A stretch of 64,000 bases of DNA from Citrobacter sp. Res13-Sevr-PEB04-36 (GCF_015672735.1 NZ_JADABY010000014.1:62001-126000); one strand, 5' to 3'. Shown: positions 38,730-49,094, counted from the first letter of the stretch. The notes: a model not told the origin generated them from the sequence alone. Numbers and translations are program-made.

Positions 38730-38919
38730 TTTCCCGTCGCCTATCGTGCGGCAAGTGCGTTGGCTGCATTATTCAACCCCGGTTACTTATGTAAGCTCCC
38801 GGGAATTTAATGAGGGACATTCATGTCCCTCACCAAAGGCAGCCTTTGGCTGTTCAAATTCGTTCCAGACGAATTTGTCACTCCCTTGCCGCCGTCCTGC
38901 AACGCGAAATTCTTGGGAA
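38730..38919. repeat. ERIC element split by a 68-bp triple-hairpin insertion
   Basis: The left ERIC part (38730-38808, 'CCCGTCGCC' to 'CTCCCGGGAATTT') and right part (38877-38919, 'CACTCCCTTGCCGCC' onward) are separated by 68 bp flanked by GAATTT repeats. The insertion holds three perfect stem-loops: 38812-38831, 38833-38849 and 38855-38877. ERIC copies with internal insertions near this point are known in some enterobacteria. Confidence 0.8.
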
Positions 38920-38933
38920 CATGGGCAGAAAAT

Positions 38934-38968
38934 GTAGGCCGGGTAAGGCGAAGCCGCCACCCGGCTTT
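38934..38968. repeat. REP unit between livJ and panM
   Basis: GTAGGCCGGGTAAGGCG and GCCGCCACCCGGC form a REP palindrome followed by six T on the plus strand, so it may also end livJ transcription. Confidence 0.8.
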
Positions 38969-38972
38969 TTTA

Positions 38973-39356
38973 TTACCGCTTCTCCCAGCCATCCGCCAGG
39001 GCTGTAAACCCTAACGCCTGCATAAAGGTGGCCATTGCATCCCGGTCTTCAACGCCCACGTCTGCCATCCACCATGAACTCACGCCAGGGTTTTCGCGGA
39101 TTACTTCTTCAATCAAATACTGCCCGACGCCGCGACGACGGGTGATTTCGCGTATGCGTAAGGAATCCAGCGCGCCTTGCGTACCGCTCAGGGTCACGCG
39201 TACTGCACCTAACAGGCGCTCATTAAACCGCGCGGCATAGATCCGGTGTGCGTCATCGACGCGTAGAGATGAGGCGGAATATTCCGGCCAGATTTTACCC
39301 AGGTCGATCGTGTCCTGAGCGCTAAAGTTTTCTAAAAGAATGATGGTCAGCTTCAT
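38973..39356 (-). CDS. panM: PanM (PanZ), maturation factor for aspartate decarboxylase PanD
   Basis: A 127-residue GNAT-fold protein with the acetyl-CoA loop 'RRRGVGQYLIEEV'. In E. coli it triggers self-cleavage of pro-PanD to make the pyruvoyl enzyme for beta-alanine and CoA synthesis, and inhibits PanD when acetyl-CoA is high. I chose ATG 39356, which gives the usual length; a longer upstream frame adds 45 residues unlike the family. It lies between livJ and livK on the opposite strand. Confidence 0.93.
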   Translation of the reverse strand: MKLTIILLENFSAQDTIDLGKIWPEYSASSLRVDDAHRIYAARFNERLLGAVRVTLSGTQGALDSLRIREITRRRGVGQYLIEEVIRENPGVSSWWMADVGVEDRDAMATFMQALGFTALADGWEKR

Positions 39357-39761
39357 TGACAGCATGTCCAAATCACAAAAGATGAAATCAGTGTACCGAA
39401 ATAATTCACCCGGATGCTTTCTCTTTTTTATGTGAATAACTAGGTGATTAATTTTATAACAACGATAATGACAGTTTGAAACATCAGGCATTGAAAAACA
39501 GGCAGGATATTACCCTGGAATGCAGCATATTATTCCGCTCTTTGTGCCATTATTTTATGCTGACAAATGCGCTTTTTTTTGTTTATCTATAGTGAAAAGC
39601 AGAATATTATCTTTTCTTAATAGACTGAAAAATAGAGATTTTAGCGGTATTTTGCTTAAAAAACTGTGCTAAACCATTAATGAGACTGGTAAAAATAGTG
39701 CAGTTCAAAAAAAGCACAGTCTGCTTTTTAACCATATAAATACAAAATATATACACAAAAT
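39357..39761. promoter_or_regulatory. AT-rich gap between panM and livK
   Basis: About 400 bp, very AT-rich (runs such as ATGCGCTTTTTTTTG and AAAAAAAGCACAG), with no gene. Divergent promoters for panM and livK are expected here. The A/T tracts would suit Lrp or H-NS binding, which is known for E. coli liv genes, but I cannot place a specific site. Confidence 0.5.
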
Positions 39762-39870
39762 CATTCAAGGTGCATTAAGGCGGCAAGAGAGCGAACTCCC
39801 AGGAGCTTACATAAGTAAGTGACTGGGGTGAACGAGCGTAGCCAACACAGAGGCAGCTTGAAGGATGAAG
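39762..39870. repeat. ERIC element in the livK leader
   Basis: A near full-length ERIC repeat in the orientation opposite to the one before ftsY: 'GGCGGCAAGAGAGCGAA', 'CCAGGAGCTTACATAAGTAA' in the central palindrome, 'CAGAGGCAGCTTGAAGGATG'. It ends 30 bp before the livK start, so it is likely in the livK mRNA leader. Confidence 0.9.
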
Positions 39871-39900
39871 TGTAACAACATCACGAATGGGGATTCAGGA

Positions 39901-41010
39901 ATGAAAAGGAATGCGAAGACAATCATCGCAGGGGTAATCGCACTGGCAATGTCGCACACGGCTATGGCGGAGGAGATTAAAGTCGCTGTGGTCGGGGCAA
40001 TGTCAGGTCCGGTCGCGCAGTGGGGCGATATGGAATTTAATGGCGCCCGTCAGGCGATTAAAGATATCAATGCTAAAGGCGGGATCAAAGGCGACAAACT
40101 GGTGGGCGTGGAATATGACGACGCCTGCGATCCAAAACAGGCTGTGGCCGTGGCGAACAAAATCGTTAACGACGGCATTCAGTATGTGATTGGTCACCTG
40201 TGTTCATCGTCGACTCAGCCTGCATCCGACATCTACGAAGACGAAGGTATCCTGATGATTTCTCCGGGAGCCACCAATCCGGAACTGACGCAGCGCGGCT
40301 ACGCGCACATCATGCGTACGGCCGGTCTGGACTCCTCTCAGGGGCCCACCGCAGCGAAATATATTCTTGAGACAGTGAAGCCTCAACGTATTGCCATCAT
40401 CCATGATAAGCAGCAGTACGGTGAAGGGTTGGCGCGCTCGGTACAAGACAGCCTGAAAGCGGGCAAAGCCAATATTGTCTTCTTTGATGGGATCACCGCC
40501 GGAGAAAAAGATTTTTCTGCGCTGATTGCCCGTCTGAAGAAAGAAAACATCGACTTCGTTTATTACGGCGGCTACTACCCGGAAATGGGACAAATGCTGC
40601 GTCAGGCACGTTCTGTGGGCCTGAAAACGCAGTTTATGGGACCAGAAGGCGTGGGTAATGCGTCACTGTCCAACATCGCGGGCGAGGCAGGTGAAGGCAT
40701 GCTGGTGACTATGCCAAAACGCTATGACCAGGATCCGGCGAATAAAGCTATCGTCGATGCGCTCAAAGCGGACAAGAAAGATCCGACCGGACCGTATGTG
40801 TGGATCACCTACGCCGCCGTGCAGTCGCTGGCAACCGCATTAGATCGCAGCGGCAGCAAAGAACCGCTGGATCTGGTGAAAGATTTAAAAGCACACGGGG
40901 CTGATACCGTGATTGGGCCGCTGAATTGGGACGAAAAAGGCGATTTGAAGGGATTTGAGTTTGGTGTCTTCCAATGGCATGCGGATGGGTCATCTACCGT
41001 CGCAAAATAA
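39901..41010 (+). CDS. livK: LivK, leucine-specific periplasmic binding protein
   Basis: A 369-residue paralogue of LivJ with a signal peptide (residues 1-23, ending AMAE), the same Cys pair and lobe layout. It binds leucine for LivHMGF. I chose ATG 39901; the upstream frame start at 39865 would read through the edge of the ERIC element. The livH start is 57 bp downstream. Confidence 0.96.
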   Translation: MKRNAKTIIAGVIALAMSHTAMAEEIKVAVVGAMSGPVAQWGDMEFNGARQAIKDINAKGGIKGDKLVGVEYDDACDPKQAVAVANKIVNDGIQYVIGHLCSSSTQPASDIYEDEGILMISPGATNPELTQRGYAHIMRTAGLDSSQGPTAAKYILETVKPQRIAIIHDKQQYGEGLARSVQDSLKAGKANIVFFDGITAGEKDFSALIARLKKENIDFVYYGGYYPEMGQMLRQARSVGLKTQFMGPEGVGNASLSNIAGEAGEGMLVTMPKRYDQDPANKAIVDALKADKKDPTGPYVWITYAAVQSLATALDRSGSKEPLDLVKDLKAHGADTVIGPLNWDEKGDLKGFEFGVFQWHADGSSTVAK

Positions 41011-41067
41011 GCCCGAAGGCAAGTTATCCCTCCGCCCGCGCGTCGGGCGGTATAAAAAGGTTACCTT

Positions 41068-41994
41068 ATGTCCGAGCAGTTCCTCTATTTCTTGCAGCAG
41101 ATGTTTAACGGCGTCACGCTGGGAAGCACCTACGCGCTGATCGCCATCGGTTACACGATGGTGTACGGCATTATCGGCATGATCAACTTCGCCCACGGCG
41201 AGGTGTATATGATCGGCAGCTATGTCTCCTTTATGATCATCGCTGCGCTAATGATGATGGGCATTGATACCAGCTGGCTGCTGGTGGCAGCCGGATTCGT
41301 GGGTGCTATTGTGATTGCCAGCGCCTACGGCTGGAGTATTGAACGCGTGGCGTACCGGCCCGTGCGCAGCTCCAAGCGCCTGATTGCGCTAATTTCCGCC
41401 ATCGGAATGTCCATCTTCCTGCAAAACTACGTCAGCCTGACCGAAGGATCGCGGGACGTGGCGCTGCCTAGCCTGTTTAACGGCCAGTGGACTATCGGCA
41501 GTAGTGAAAACTTCTCCGCGTCCATCACTACTATGCAGGCGGTTATCTGGGTTGTGACTTTCCTGGCGATGCTGGCGTTGACGATTTTTATTCGCTACTC
41601 GCGTATGGGCCGCGCCTGTCGTGCCTGTGCCGAAGATCTGAAAATGGCCAGCCTGCTCGGCATTAACACTGACCGCGTGATTGCGTTGACCTTTGTGATC
41701 GGTGCGGCGATGGCGGCGGTGGCGGGTGTGCTGCTCGGTCAGTTCTACGGGGTTATCAACCCGTATATCGGCTTTATGGCCGGGATGAAAGCCTTTACCG
41801 CTGCGGTGCTTGGCGGGATTGGCAGCATTCCAGGGGCGATGATTGGCGGCCTGATTCTGGGCGTGGCGGAAGCGCTTTCCTCTGCGTATCTGAGTACGGA
41901 ATACAAAGACGTGGTGTCGTTTGCACTGCTGATTGTCGTGCTGCTGGTGATGCCGACCGGTATTCTGGGTCGCCCGGAGGTAGAGAAAGTATGA
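41068..41994 (+). CDS. livH: LivH, branched-chain amino-acid ABC permease
   Basis: A 308-residue permease with about eight spans and the family segment '[23 protein letters not shown]' in the cytoplasmic coupling loop. It forms the membrane channel with LivM and overlaps livM by 4 bp. Confidence 0.96.
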   Translation: MSEQFLYFLQQMFNGVTLGSTYALIAIGYTMVYGIIGMINFAHGEVYMIGSYVSFMIIAALMMMGIDTSWLLVAAGFVGAIVIASAYGWSIERVAYRPVRSSKRLIALISAIGMSIFLQNYVSLTEGSRDVALPSLFNGQWTIGSSENFSASITTMQAVIWVVTFLAMLALTIFIRYSRMGRACRACAEDLKMASLLGINTDRVIALTFVIGAAMAAVAGVLLGQFYGVINPYIGFMAGMKAFTAAVLGGIGSIPGAMIGGLILGVAEALSSAYLSTEYKDVVSFALLIVVLLVMPTGILGRPEVEKV

Positions 41995-43271
41995 AACCAA
42001 TGCACGTTGCGATGGCGCTGCTCTCTGCCGCCATGTTTTTCATCCTCGCGGGCGTCTTTATGGGCGTCCAGTTAGAACTGGATGGCACCAAGCTGGTCGT
42101 TGATGTTGCCAGTGATATTCGCTGGCAGTGGGTGTTTATCGGCACCGGGGTGGTTTTTCTGTTCCAGCTGCTGCGCCCGGCTTTCCAGCACAGCATGAAG
42201 CGAGTTTCCGGCCCGAAGTTTATTCTGCCGGCGATTGACGGCTCCACCGTCAAACAAAAACTGTTCCTGGTGGCGCTGTTGGTGATTGCCGTGGCGTGGC
42301 CGTTTATGGTCTCACGCGGCACAGTGGATATCGCCACCCTGACGATGATCTATATCATTCTCGGTCTGGGCTTAAACGTGGTGGTGGGGCTTTCTGGTTT
42401 GCTGGTGCTGGGCTACGGAGGCTTTTATGCTATCGGTGCTTACACCTTCGCGCTGCTGAACCATTACTATGGTCTCGGTTTCTGGACCTGCCTGCCGCTG
42501 GCAGGCCTGGTCTCTGCCGCAGCGGGTTTCCTGCTCGGCTTCCCGGTACTGCGTCTGCGCGGTGACTATCTGGCGATTGTGACCTTAGGTTTTGGTGAGA
42601 TCGTCCGTATTTTGCTGCTGAACAATACCGAAGTGACCGGTGGACCGAACGGCATCAGCCAGATCCCGAAGCCGACCTTCTTCGGTCTTGAGTTCAGCCG
42701 TAGCGCTCGCGAAGGCGGCTGGGATACCTTCAGCAACTTCTTCGGTGTGAAGTATGACCCGTCTGACCGCGTGATTTTCCTCTATCTGGTGGCATTGCTG
42801 CTGGTGGTCTTCTCACTGTTCGTCATTAACCGCCTGCTGCGTATGCCGTTAGGTCGTGCGTGGGAAGCCTTGCGTGAAGATGAAATCGCCTGCCGCTCGC
42901 TGGGCTTAAACCCAACGCGTATCAAGCTGACCGCCTTTACCATTAGTGCCGCGTTTGCTGGTTTTGCTGGTACGTTGTTTGCCGCGCGTCAGGGGTTCGT
43001 AAGCCCTGAGTCTTTCACTTTTGCCGAATCGGCTTTCGTACTGGCCATTGTGGTACTCGGCGGCATGGGATCGCAGTTTGCGGTGATCCTGGCGGCCATC
43101 CTGCTGGTGGTATCGCGTGAACTGATGCGTGATTTCAATGAATACAGCATGTTGATGCTCGGTGGTTTGATGGTACTGATGATGATCTGGCGCCCACAAG
43201 GGCTTCTGCCGATGACCCGTCCACAGTTGAAGCTGAAAAACGGGCAAGCGAAAGAAGGAGAGCAGGCATGA
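41991..43271 (+). CDS. livM: LivM, branched-chain amino-acid ABC permease
   Basis: A 426-residue permease with about ten spans; the coupling loop is '[23 protein letters not shown]'. It is the second membrane subunit of the Liv transporter and overlaps livG by 4 bp. Confidence 0.96.
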   Translation: MKPMHVAMALLSAAMFFILAGVFMGVQLELDGTKLVVDVASDIRWQWVFIGTGVVFLFQLLRPAFQHSMKRVSGPKFILPAIDGSTVKQKLFLVALLVIAVAWPFMVSRGTVDIATLTMIYIILGLGLNVVVGLSGLLVLGYGGFYAIGAYTFALLNHYYGLGFWTCLPLAGLVSAAAGFLLGFPVLRLRGDYLAIVTLGFGEIVRILLLNNTEVTGGPNGISQIPKPTFFGLEFSRSAREGGWDTFSNFFGVKYDPSDRVIFLYLVALLLVVFSLFVINRLLRMPLGRAWEALREDEIACRSLGLNPTRIKLTAFTISAAFAGFAGTLFAARQGFVSPESFTFAESAFVLAIVVLGGMGSQFAVILAAILLVVSRELMRDFNEYSMLMLGGLMVLMMIWRPQGLLPMTRPQLKLKNGQAKEGEQA

Positions 43272-44035
43272 GTCAGCCATTATTATCCGTGAACGGCCTG
43301 ATGATGCGCTTCGGCGGTCTGCTGGCAGTCAACAACGTTGAACTGGAACTGAGGCCGCAGGAAATTGTCTCGTTAATCGGGCCAAACGGTGCGGGTAAAA
43401 CCACGGTCTTCAATTGCCTGACCGGTTTTTATAAGCCGACAGGTGGGACGATTAAACTGCGAGACCAGCATCTGGAAGGGCTGCCGGGCCAGCAAATCGC
43501 CCGCATGGGTGTGGTGCGCACCTTCCAGCATGTGCGCTTGTTCCGTGAGATGACGGTGATTGAAAACCTGCTGGTGGCGCAGCACCAACAGCTGAAAACC
43601 GGCGTCTTCTCCGGTCTGCTGAAAACCCCGTCGTTCCGTCGTGCGCAGAGCGAAGCGCTGGACCGCGCTGCCACCTGGCTTGAGCGTATTGGCCTGCTGG
43701 AGCATGCCAACCGTCAGGCCAGTAACCTGGCCTACGGCGATCAGCGCCGCCTGGAGATTGCCCGTTGTATGGTCACCCAGCCGGAAATCCTGATGCTCGA
43801 TGAACCCGCTGCGGGCCTTAACCCGAAAGAGACCAAAGAGCTGGATGAGTTGATTGCCGAGCTGCGTAATCATCACAACACCACAATCTTGTTGATTGAA
43901 CACGATATGAAGCTGGTGATGGGCATTTCAGATCGTATTTACGTGGTGAACCAGGGTACGCCGCTGGCAAACGGAACGCCGGAACAGATCCGTAATAACC
44001 CGGACGTGATCCGCGCCTATTTAGGCGAAGCATAA
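43268..44035 (+). CDS. livG: LivG, branched-chain amino-acid ABC ATPase
   Basis: A 255-residue ABC ATPase: Walker A 'GPNGAGKTT', signature-region '[15 protein letters not shown]', Walker B '[14 protein letters not shown]', H-loop 'IEHDM'. It powers the Liv transporter together with LivF. Confidence 0.96.
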   Translation: MSQPLLSVNGLMMRFGGLLAVNNVELELRPQEIVSLIGPNGAGKTTVFNCLTGFYKPTGGTIKLRDQHLEGLPGQQIARMGVVRTFQHVRLFREMTVIENLLVAQHQQLKTGVFSGLLKTPSFRRAQSEALDRAATWLERIGLLEHANRQASNLAYGDQRRLEIARCMVTQPEILMLDEPAAGLNPKETKELDELIAELRNHHNTTILLIEHDMKLVMGISDRIYVVNQGTPLANGTPEQIRNNPDVIRAYLGEA

Positions 44036-44052
44036 TGGGGGCGAGCCAAAAG

Positions 44053-44766
44053 ATGGAAAAAGCGATGTTAACGTTTGACAAGGTGAACGCTCACTACGGC
44101 AAGATCCAGGCGTTACACGACGTCAGTTTGTATATCAATCAGGGTGAAATCGTAACGCTTATTGGGGCCAACGGCGCGGGGAAAACCACGCTACTCGGCA
44201 CATTGTGTGGCGATCCGCGTGCGACCAGTGGGCGCATTGTTTTTGATGGTAAAGACATCACCGACTGGCAGACGGCGAAAATTATGCGTGAAGCGGTGGC
44301 GATTGTCCCGGAAGGGCGTCGCGTGTTTTCGCGCATGACGGTGGAAGAGAATCTGGCAATGGGCGGTTTCTTTGTTGAGCGTGACCAGTTTCAGGAACGC
44401 ATCAAGTGGGTGTATGACCTGTTCCCTCGCCTGCATGAGCGCCGTATTCAGCGGGCGGGCACCATGTCCGGCGGTGAACAGCAGATGCTGGCGATTGGCC
44501 GTGCACTGATGAGCCAGCCACGTCTGCTGCTGCTTGATGAGCCGTCTCTTGGGTTGGCGCCGATTATCATCCAGCAGATTTTTAACACCATCGAACAGCT
44601 GCGTGAACAGGGGATGACCATCTTCCTCGTCGAGCAGAATGCCAACCAGGCGCTGAAACTCGCCGATCGCGGCTATGTGCTGGAAAACGGCCATGTAGTG
44701 CTGGAAGACACGGGAGATGCGCTGCTGGCCAACGAGGCGGTACGCAGCGCCTATCTGGGTGGTTAA
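44053..44766 (+). CDS. livF: LivF, branched-chain amino-acid ABC ATPase
   Basis: A 237-residue ABC ATPase: Walker A 'GANGAGKTT', signature 'MSGGEQQML', Walker B 'LLLLDEPSLGLAP'. I chose ATG 44053 with the family start MEKAM; the ATG at 44035 overlaps the livG stop and adds six residues. It ends the liv operon and a strong terminator follows. Confidence 0.95.
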   Translation: MEKAMLTFDKVNAHYGKIQALHDVSLYINQGEIVTLIGANGAGKTTLLGTLCGDPRATSGRIVFDGKDITDWQTAKIMREAVAIVPEGRRVFSRMTVEENLAMGGFFVERDQFQERIKWVYDLFPRLHERRIQRAGTMSGGEQQMLAIGRALMSQPRLLLLDEPSLGLAPIIIQQIFNTIEQLREQGMTIFLVEQNANQALKLADRGYVLENGHVVLEDTGDALLANEAVRSAYLGG

Positions 44767-44783
44767 CCCCTCTCTACTGAGAC

Positions 44784-44808
44784 AAGGAGCCAAAATGGCT
44801 CCTTTTTT
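44784..44808 (+). terminator. liv operon terminator
   Basis: AAGGAGCCA pairs with TGGCTCCTT around an AAA loop and is followed by a T run, 17 bp after livF. Confidence 0.92.
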
Positions 44809-44824
44809 ATATCGGTATGTTAAT

Positions 44825-44843
44825 ATTGAGAATAATTATCAAT
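44825..44843. promoter_or_regulatory. Fur-box-like site before a small exported protein
   Basis: ATTGAGAATAATTATCAAT is a near-perfect palindrome closely matching the 19-bp Fur consensus. It lies 23 bp upstream of the start at 44867, where Fur would block a promoter. Iron control is inference. Confidence 0.6.
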
Positions 44844-44866
44844 AATAAAATGAACACGGAGAAAGG

Positions 44867-45151
44867 ATGATTCGTTCAGGCACCTGTATGGTGGTTATTG
44901 GAAGTCTGCTGTTGGCGCTGTCATCTGGCGCTCAGGCATTGAAACCGCAAACGTTCGACCCGCGCGATCCCGCTATCTGGGAAGAAACCACCACCAACCC
45001 GTTAGCACAATCCAACTCGCCCTGCGAAGTATTCACCAGCTCGGTGTGCCCGAGTTGGGAAGATGAAAAATCGGATATCCAGCGCGAGCGTGAGCGGCGG
45101 GAACTGCAGCGTTTACAAAATGAGTACGAACGACGTTGGCGTAGAGAATAA
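44867..45151 (+). CDS. Small exported protein of unknown function
   Basis: A 94-residue protein with a clear signal peptide (residues 1-24, ending AQA). The mature part has two Cys ('NSPCEVFTSSVCPSW') that could form a disulfide, and a strongly charged helical tail (DEKSDIQRERERRELQRLQ). GGAG lies 5 bp before the ATG. I do not recognise the family. A Fur-box-like site just upstream suggests it is made under iron limitation. It stands alone between the liv terminator and another unknown gene. Confidence 0.8.
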   Translation: MIRSGTCMVVIGSLLLALSSGAQALKPQTFDPRDPAIWEETTTNPLAQSNSPCEVFTSSVCPSWEDEKSDIQRERERRELQRLQNEYERRWRRE

Positions 45152-45292
45152 GCGTACTGCAGGCAACGATGAAGTGCGCCAGGAAACGTATTTCATCAGG
45201 CCTTGAGGGATTGCGAGCGCTATCTCAGCATTTGCGGTTTATTTTCTCTATAATCAATGGCTTGATTCATATTTTTTGTAAATGGTAATTGA

Positions 45293-45700
45293 ATGAATGA
45301 TTCACCATATTTATTATCCACTGTGCCGATGCCCGCAATGGATGGCGTCACGGTTTCTTTTAATGGTTTGAACTATCTGCGTCCTGAGATCCTGCTGGAT
45401 TTCGTCAGTATCAGTCACGCCGCACTGCATAGCGTCACGCCCGTTGCGCTGCTGTATTCGTCGGTAGGAGTGCTTCAGCAGGTTGATTTGCGCAGGCTAC
45501 CGGTTGACGTCACTGGGCGCGTGGTTTATCCCATCTCCTCGCTGAAGCTTCCGGCATTGCGGGGAAAACTCATCATTAACGCCCAGTCACGTCGACTCAA
45601 GTTTCTGGAAAACCTGGTGGCGAACTCTGCGGAGGACAATATTCACGGTCTGCAGGTCCTGGGACTCGCGCTGGAATTTACTTTCGCGCAATCTTCCTGA
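45293..45700 (+). CDS. Unknown 135-residue protein
   Basis: A protein without signal peptide or clear membrane segment; its middle is beta-rich ('DVTGRVVYPISSLKLPALRGKLIINAQ'). I recognise no domain. A TATAAT-like element lies about 45 bp upstream. Codon use looks like the neighbours and the frame is closed by a REP unit after it, so it is probably a real gene. It lies between the liv and ugp operons, where E. coli has no equivalent that I recall. Confidence 0.65.
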   Translation: MNDSPYLLSTVPMPAMDGVTVSFNGLNYLRPEILLDFVSISHAALHSVTPVALLYSSVGVLQQVDLRRLPVDVTGRVVYPISSLKLPALRGKLIINAQSRRLKFLENLVANSAEDNIHGLQVLGLALEFTFAQSS

Positions 45701-45725
45701 TTTTACTGGACTGATAAAATCTCTC

Positions 45726-45760
45726 CGTAGGCCGGGTAAGACATCACCACTACCCGGCTT
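45726..45760. repeat. REP unit before ugpB
   Basis: CGTAGGCCGGGTAAGACATC and CACTACCCGGC form a REP palindrome just after the unknown gene at 45293-45700. Confidence 0.75.
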
Positions 45761-45784
45761 TGTTGTGCACCACCCCGCATTTTC

Positions 45785-45824
45785 CTGTCACTACGCTTTC
45801 ACTGCCTTGCCATCTCTCTGTCGC
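45785..45824 (+). promoter_or_regulatory. Two tandem Pho boxes upstream of ugpB
   Basis: Four 7-mers, CTGTCAC (45785), CTTTCAC (45796), TTGCCAT (45807) and CTGTCGC (45818), recur every 11 bp exactly, the pattern of PhoB sites. A further CTGTCAT at 45862 breaks the period. PhoB activation of ugp under phosphate starvation is established in E. coli. Confidence 0.85.
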
Positions 45825-45943
45825 CTTACTATCTTTTTTTTGTAATAAAAAAGTTATTTTTCTGTCATTCGAGCATGTCATGTTACCCCCGCGAGCATAA
45901 AACGCGTGATATCGCGCATCCGGCACAACAAGAGAGATAATCG

Positions 45944-47260
45944 ATGATATCGTTACGACATACAGCTTTAGGACTGGCAATCAGCCTGGCATTTGCAGGT
46001 CAGGCACTGGCCGTTACCACTATCCCGTTCTGGCATTCAATGGAAGGCGAACTGGGTAAAGAAGTTGATTCACTGGCGCAACGTTTTAATGAATCCAATC
46101 CCGACTACAAAATAGTTCCGCAGTACAAAGGCAACTATGAGCAGAGCCTGAGCGCGGGGATCGCCGCATTCCGTACCGGTAACGCGCCAGCTCTGTTGCA
46201 GGTTTACGAAGTCGGGACGGCAACCATGATGGCCTCAAAGGCAATCAAGCCGGTCTATGAAGTGTTCAAAGAGGCCGGAATTAACTTTGATGAGTCTCAG
46301 TTTGTGCCGACGGTTTCCGGTTATTACACTGACTCTAAAACCGGACATTTGCTCTCCCAGCCGTTTAACAGCTCCACCCCGGTACTGTACTACAACAAAG
46401 ATGCCTTCAAAAAAGCCGGTTTAGATCCCGAACAGCCGCCAAAAACCTGGCAGGACCTGGCGGAGTACACCGCGAAGCTGAAGGCAGCCGGCATGAAGTG
46501 CGGCTATGCCAGCGGCTGGCAGGGATGGATCCAGATTGAAAACTTTAGCGCCTGGAACGGTTTGCCGGTCGCCACTAAAAACAATGGTTTTGATGGTACC
46601 GATGCGGTGCTGGAGTTTAATAAGCCGGAGCAGGTGAAACATATTGCTCTGCTGCAAGAGCTGAATAAGAAGGGTGATTTCAGCTACTTCGGGCGCAAAG
46701 ATGAATCCACCGAGAAATTTTACAGCGGTGACTGTGCGATCACCACCGCCTCTTCCGGTTCTCTGGCCGACATCCGTCACTACGCGAAATTCAACTATGG
46801 CGTCGGCATGATGCCGTACGATGCTGACGTGAAGGGCGCCCCGCAGAACGCGATTATCGGCGGTGCGAGCCTGTGGGTAATGCAGGGGAAAGACAAAGAA
46901 ACCTACGCTGGTGTGGCGCAGTTCCTTAACTTCCTGGCGAAACCAGAAATTGCGGCCGAATGGCACCAGAAAACCGGTTATCTGCCGATCACCACCGCGG
47001 CCTACGATCTGACCCGCGAGCAGGGGTTCTATGACAAGAACCCGGGGGCGGATACCGCCACTCGTCAGATGCTGAACAAGCCACCGTTGCCGTTCACCAA
47101 AGGACTGCGTCTGGGCAACATGCCGCAGATCCGCACCATTGTGGATGAGGAACTGGAAAGCGTCTGGACTGGTAAGAAAACCCCACAGCAGGCGCTGGAT
47201 TCCGCCGTTGAGCGCGGCAACCAGTTACTGCGTCGCTTTGAGCAATCGACCAAGTCTTAA
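45944..47260 (+). CDS. ugpB: UgpB, glycerol-3-phosphate binding protein
   Basis: A 438-residue cluster B periplasmic binding protein with a signal peptide (residues 1-23, ending ALAV). It binds sn-glycerol-3-phosphate and glycerophosphodiesters for UgpAEC. It is first in the ugp operon behind tandem Pho boxes. A BIME separates it from ugpA, which would favour higher ugpB than ugpA expression. Confidence 0.96.
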   Translation: MISLRHTALGLAISLAFAGQALAVTTIPFWHSMEGELGKEVDSLAQRFNESNPDYKIVPQYKGNYEQSLSAGIAAFRTGNAPALLQVYEVGTATMMASKAIKPVYEVFKEAGINFDESQFVPTVSGYYTDSKTGHLLSQPFNSSTPVLYYNKDAFKKAGLDPEQPPKTWQDLAEYTAKLKAAGMKCGYASGWQGWIQIENFSAWNGLPVATKNNGFDGTDAVLEFNKPEQVKHIALLQELNKKGDFSYFGRKDESTEKFYSGDCAITTASSGSLADIRHYAKFNYGVGMMPYDADVKGAPQNAIIGGASLWVMQGKDKETYAGVAQFLNFLAKPEIAAEWHQKTGYLPITTAAYDLTREQGFYDKNPGADTATRQMLNKPPLPFTKGLRLGNMPQIRTIVDEELESVWTGKKTPQQALDSAVERGNQLLRRFEQSTKS

Positions 47261-47269
47261 GTGTATAAG

Positions 47270-47345
47270 TGCCTGATGGCGCTGCGCTTATCAGGCCTAC
47301 AGCGTTTGTAGGCCGGATAAGGTGCCTGCACCGCCATCCGGCACC
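47270..47345. repeat. BIME between ugpB and ugpA
   Basis: Two REP units in opposite orientation: GCCTGATGGCGCTGCGC...TATCAGGCC and GTAGGCCGGATAAGG...GCCATCCGGC. Their place between binding-protein and permease genes is typical of REP elements that stabilise the upstream mRNA. Confidence 0.85.
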
Positions 47346-47364
47346 TTCCAGGAAAAGAAGCGTT

Positions 47365-48252
47365 ATGTCCTCATCCCGACCGGTGTTCCGCTCGCGCTGG
47401 CTACCCTATTTATTGGTGGCCCCGCAGCTGGCTATCACCCTTATTTTCTTTATCTGGCCTGCGGGTGAAGCGCTGTGGTATTCGCTGCAAAGCGTCGATC
47501 CATTTGGTTTTTCCAGCCAGTTCGTGGGGCTGGAGAATTTTGTCGCGCTGTTTCATGACCCGTACTACCTTGACTCGTTCTGGACCACCATCAAGTTCAG
47601 TACGTTAGTTACGGTAAGCGGTCTGCTGGTGTCGCTGTTTTTTGCCGCGCTGGTGAATTACGTGGTACGCGGCAGCCGTTTTTACCAGACGCTGATGCTG
47701 CTGCCTTACGCGGTGGCCCCTGCCGTCGCTGCGGTGCTGTGGATCTTTCTGTTTAATCCAGGGCGCGGGCTGATTACGCATTTTCTCGGTGAGTTTGGCT
47801 ATGACTGGAATCATGCGCAAAACAGCGGCCAGGCTATGTTCCTCGTGGTATTTGCCTCGGTCTGGAAGCAGATTAGTTACAACTTCCTGTTCTTCTTTGC
47901 CGCATTACAGTCTATTCCTCGTTCGCTAATAGAAGCCGCCGCGATTGATGGTGCAGGCCCAATCCGCCGCTTCTTTAAGCTGGCGCTGCCGCTGATAGCC
48001 CCAGTGAGTTTTTTCCTGCTGGTGGTGAATCTGGTGTATGCCTTCTTTGACACCTTCCCGGTGATTGATGCCGCCACGGCGGGCGGACCGGTGCAGGCGA
48101 CGACCACGCTGATTTATAAGATCTACCGTGAAGGATTTGTCGGGCTGGATCTGGCGTCTTCCGCTGCACAATCGGTGGTGCTGATGTTCCTCGTTATTAT
48201 TTTGACCGTGGTGCAGTTCCGCTATGTGGAAAGTAAGGTGCGTTACCAATGA
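47365..48252 (+). CDS. ugpA: UgpA, glycerol-3-phosphate ABC permease
   Basis: A 295-residue permease with six spans and the coupling-loop motif '[20 protein letters not shown]' (EAA motif). I chose ATG 47365, giving the family N terminus; an upstream frame reads through the BIME. It overlaps ugpE by 4 bp. Confidence 0.95.
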   Translation: MSSSRPVFRSRWLPYLLVAPQLAITLIFFIWPAGEALWYSLQSVDPFGFSSQFVGLENFVALFHDPYYLDSFWTTIKFSTLVTVSGLLVSLFFAALVNYVVRGSRFYQTLMLLPYAVAPAVAAVLWIFLFNPGRGLITHFLGEFGYDWNHAQNSGQAMFLVVFASVWKQISYNFLFFFAALQSIPRSLIEAAAIDGAGPIRRFFKLALPLIAPVSFFLLVVNLVYAFFDTFPVIDAATAGGPVQATTTLIYKIYREGFVGLDLASSAAQSVVLMFLVIILTVVQFRYVESKVRYQ

Positions 48253-49094
48253 TTGAGAACCGTCGCTGGCTGACAATATTCAGCCATACCCTGCTGATTC
48301 TGGGGATCATGGTGATCCTGTTCCCGCTGTACGTTGCGTTTGTGGCGGCGACGCTGGACAACCAGGCGGTATATGACACGCCGATGACGCTGATCCCCGG
48401 AACCCATCTGCTGGATAACATGCACACCATCTGGGTCAACGGGGTGGGCGTGAACAGCGCACCATTCTGGTTGATGATGCTCAACAGTTTCATCATGGCG
48501 TTCAGCATTACGCTGGGGAAAATCACAGTGTCGATGCTCTCCGCATTCGCCATCGTCTGGTTTCGCTTTCCGCTGCGTAACCTGTTCTTCTGGATGATTT
48601 TTATTACGTTGATGCTGCCGGTGGAGGTGCGAATTTTCCCGACGGTAGAGGTGATCGCCAACCTGAAAATGCTCGACAGCTACGCAGGTCTGACGCTGCC
48701 GCTGATGGCATCCGCCACCGCGACATTCCTGTTCCGCCAGTTCTTTATGACCCTGCCAGATGAACTGGTGGAAGCGGCGCGTATTGACGGCGCATCACCG
48801 ATGCGTTTTTTCCGCGACATCGTGCTGCCGCTGTCAAAAACCAATCTGGCGGCGCTGTTCGTCATCACCTTTATTTACGGCTGGAACCAGTATCTGTGGC
48901 CGTTGTTGATTATTACCGACGTGAACCTGGGCACGGCGGTGGCGGGTATCAAAGGCATGATCGCCACCGGTGAAGGTACGACGCAGTGGAACCACGTGAT
49001 GGCAGCTATGCTGCTGACGCTTATCCCTCCGGTAATCATCGTGTTAGCCATGCAGCGCGCGTTTGTGCGTGGCCTGGTCGATAGTGAGAAGTAG
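48249..49094 (+). CDS. ugpE: UgpE, glycerol-3-phosphate ABC permease
   Basis: A 281-residue permease with six spans and the EAA motif '[20 protein letters not shown]'. It pairs with UgpA. Its stop codon lies within the left end of the inverted-repeat element that follows. Confidence 0.95.
   Translation: MIENRRWLTIFSHTLLILGIMVILFPLYVAFVAATLDNQAVYDTPMTLIPGTHLLDNMHTIWVNGVGVNSAPFWLMMLNSFIMAFSITLGKITVSMLSAFAIVWFRFPLRNLFFWMIFITLMLPVEVRIFPTVEVIANLKMLDSYAGLTLPLMASATATFLFRQFFMTLPDELVEAARIDGASPMRFFRDIVLPLSKTNLAALFVITFIYGWNQYLWPLLIITDVNLGTAVAGIKGMIATGEGTTQWNHVMAAMLLTLIPPVIIVLAMQRAFVRGLVDSEK

Noticed and set aside
38807-39014. Several 60-odd codon frames over the ERIC/REP region between livJ and panM
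   Set aside because: They translate repeat DNA with stem-loops and have no ribosome-binding sites.
45862-45881. CTGTCAT and ATGTCAT as a third Pho box before ugpB
   Set aside because: The two heptamers are 13 bp apart, not 11, so the PhoB period is broken; only the upstream four heptamers fit.
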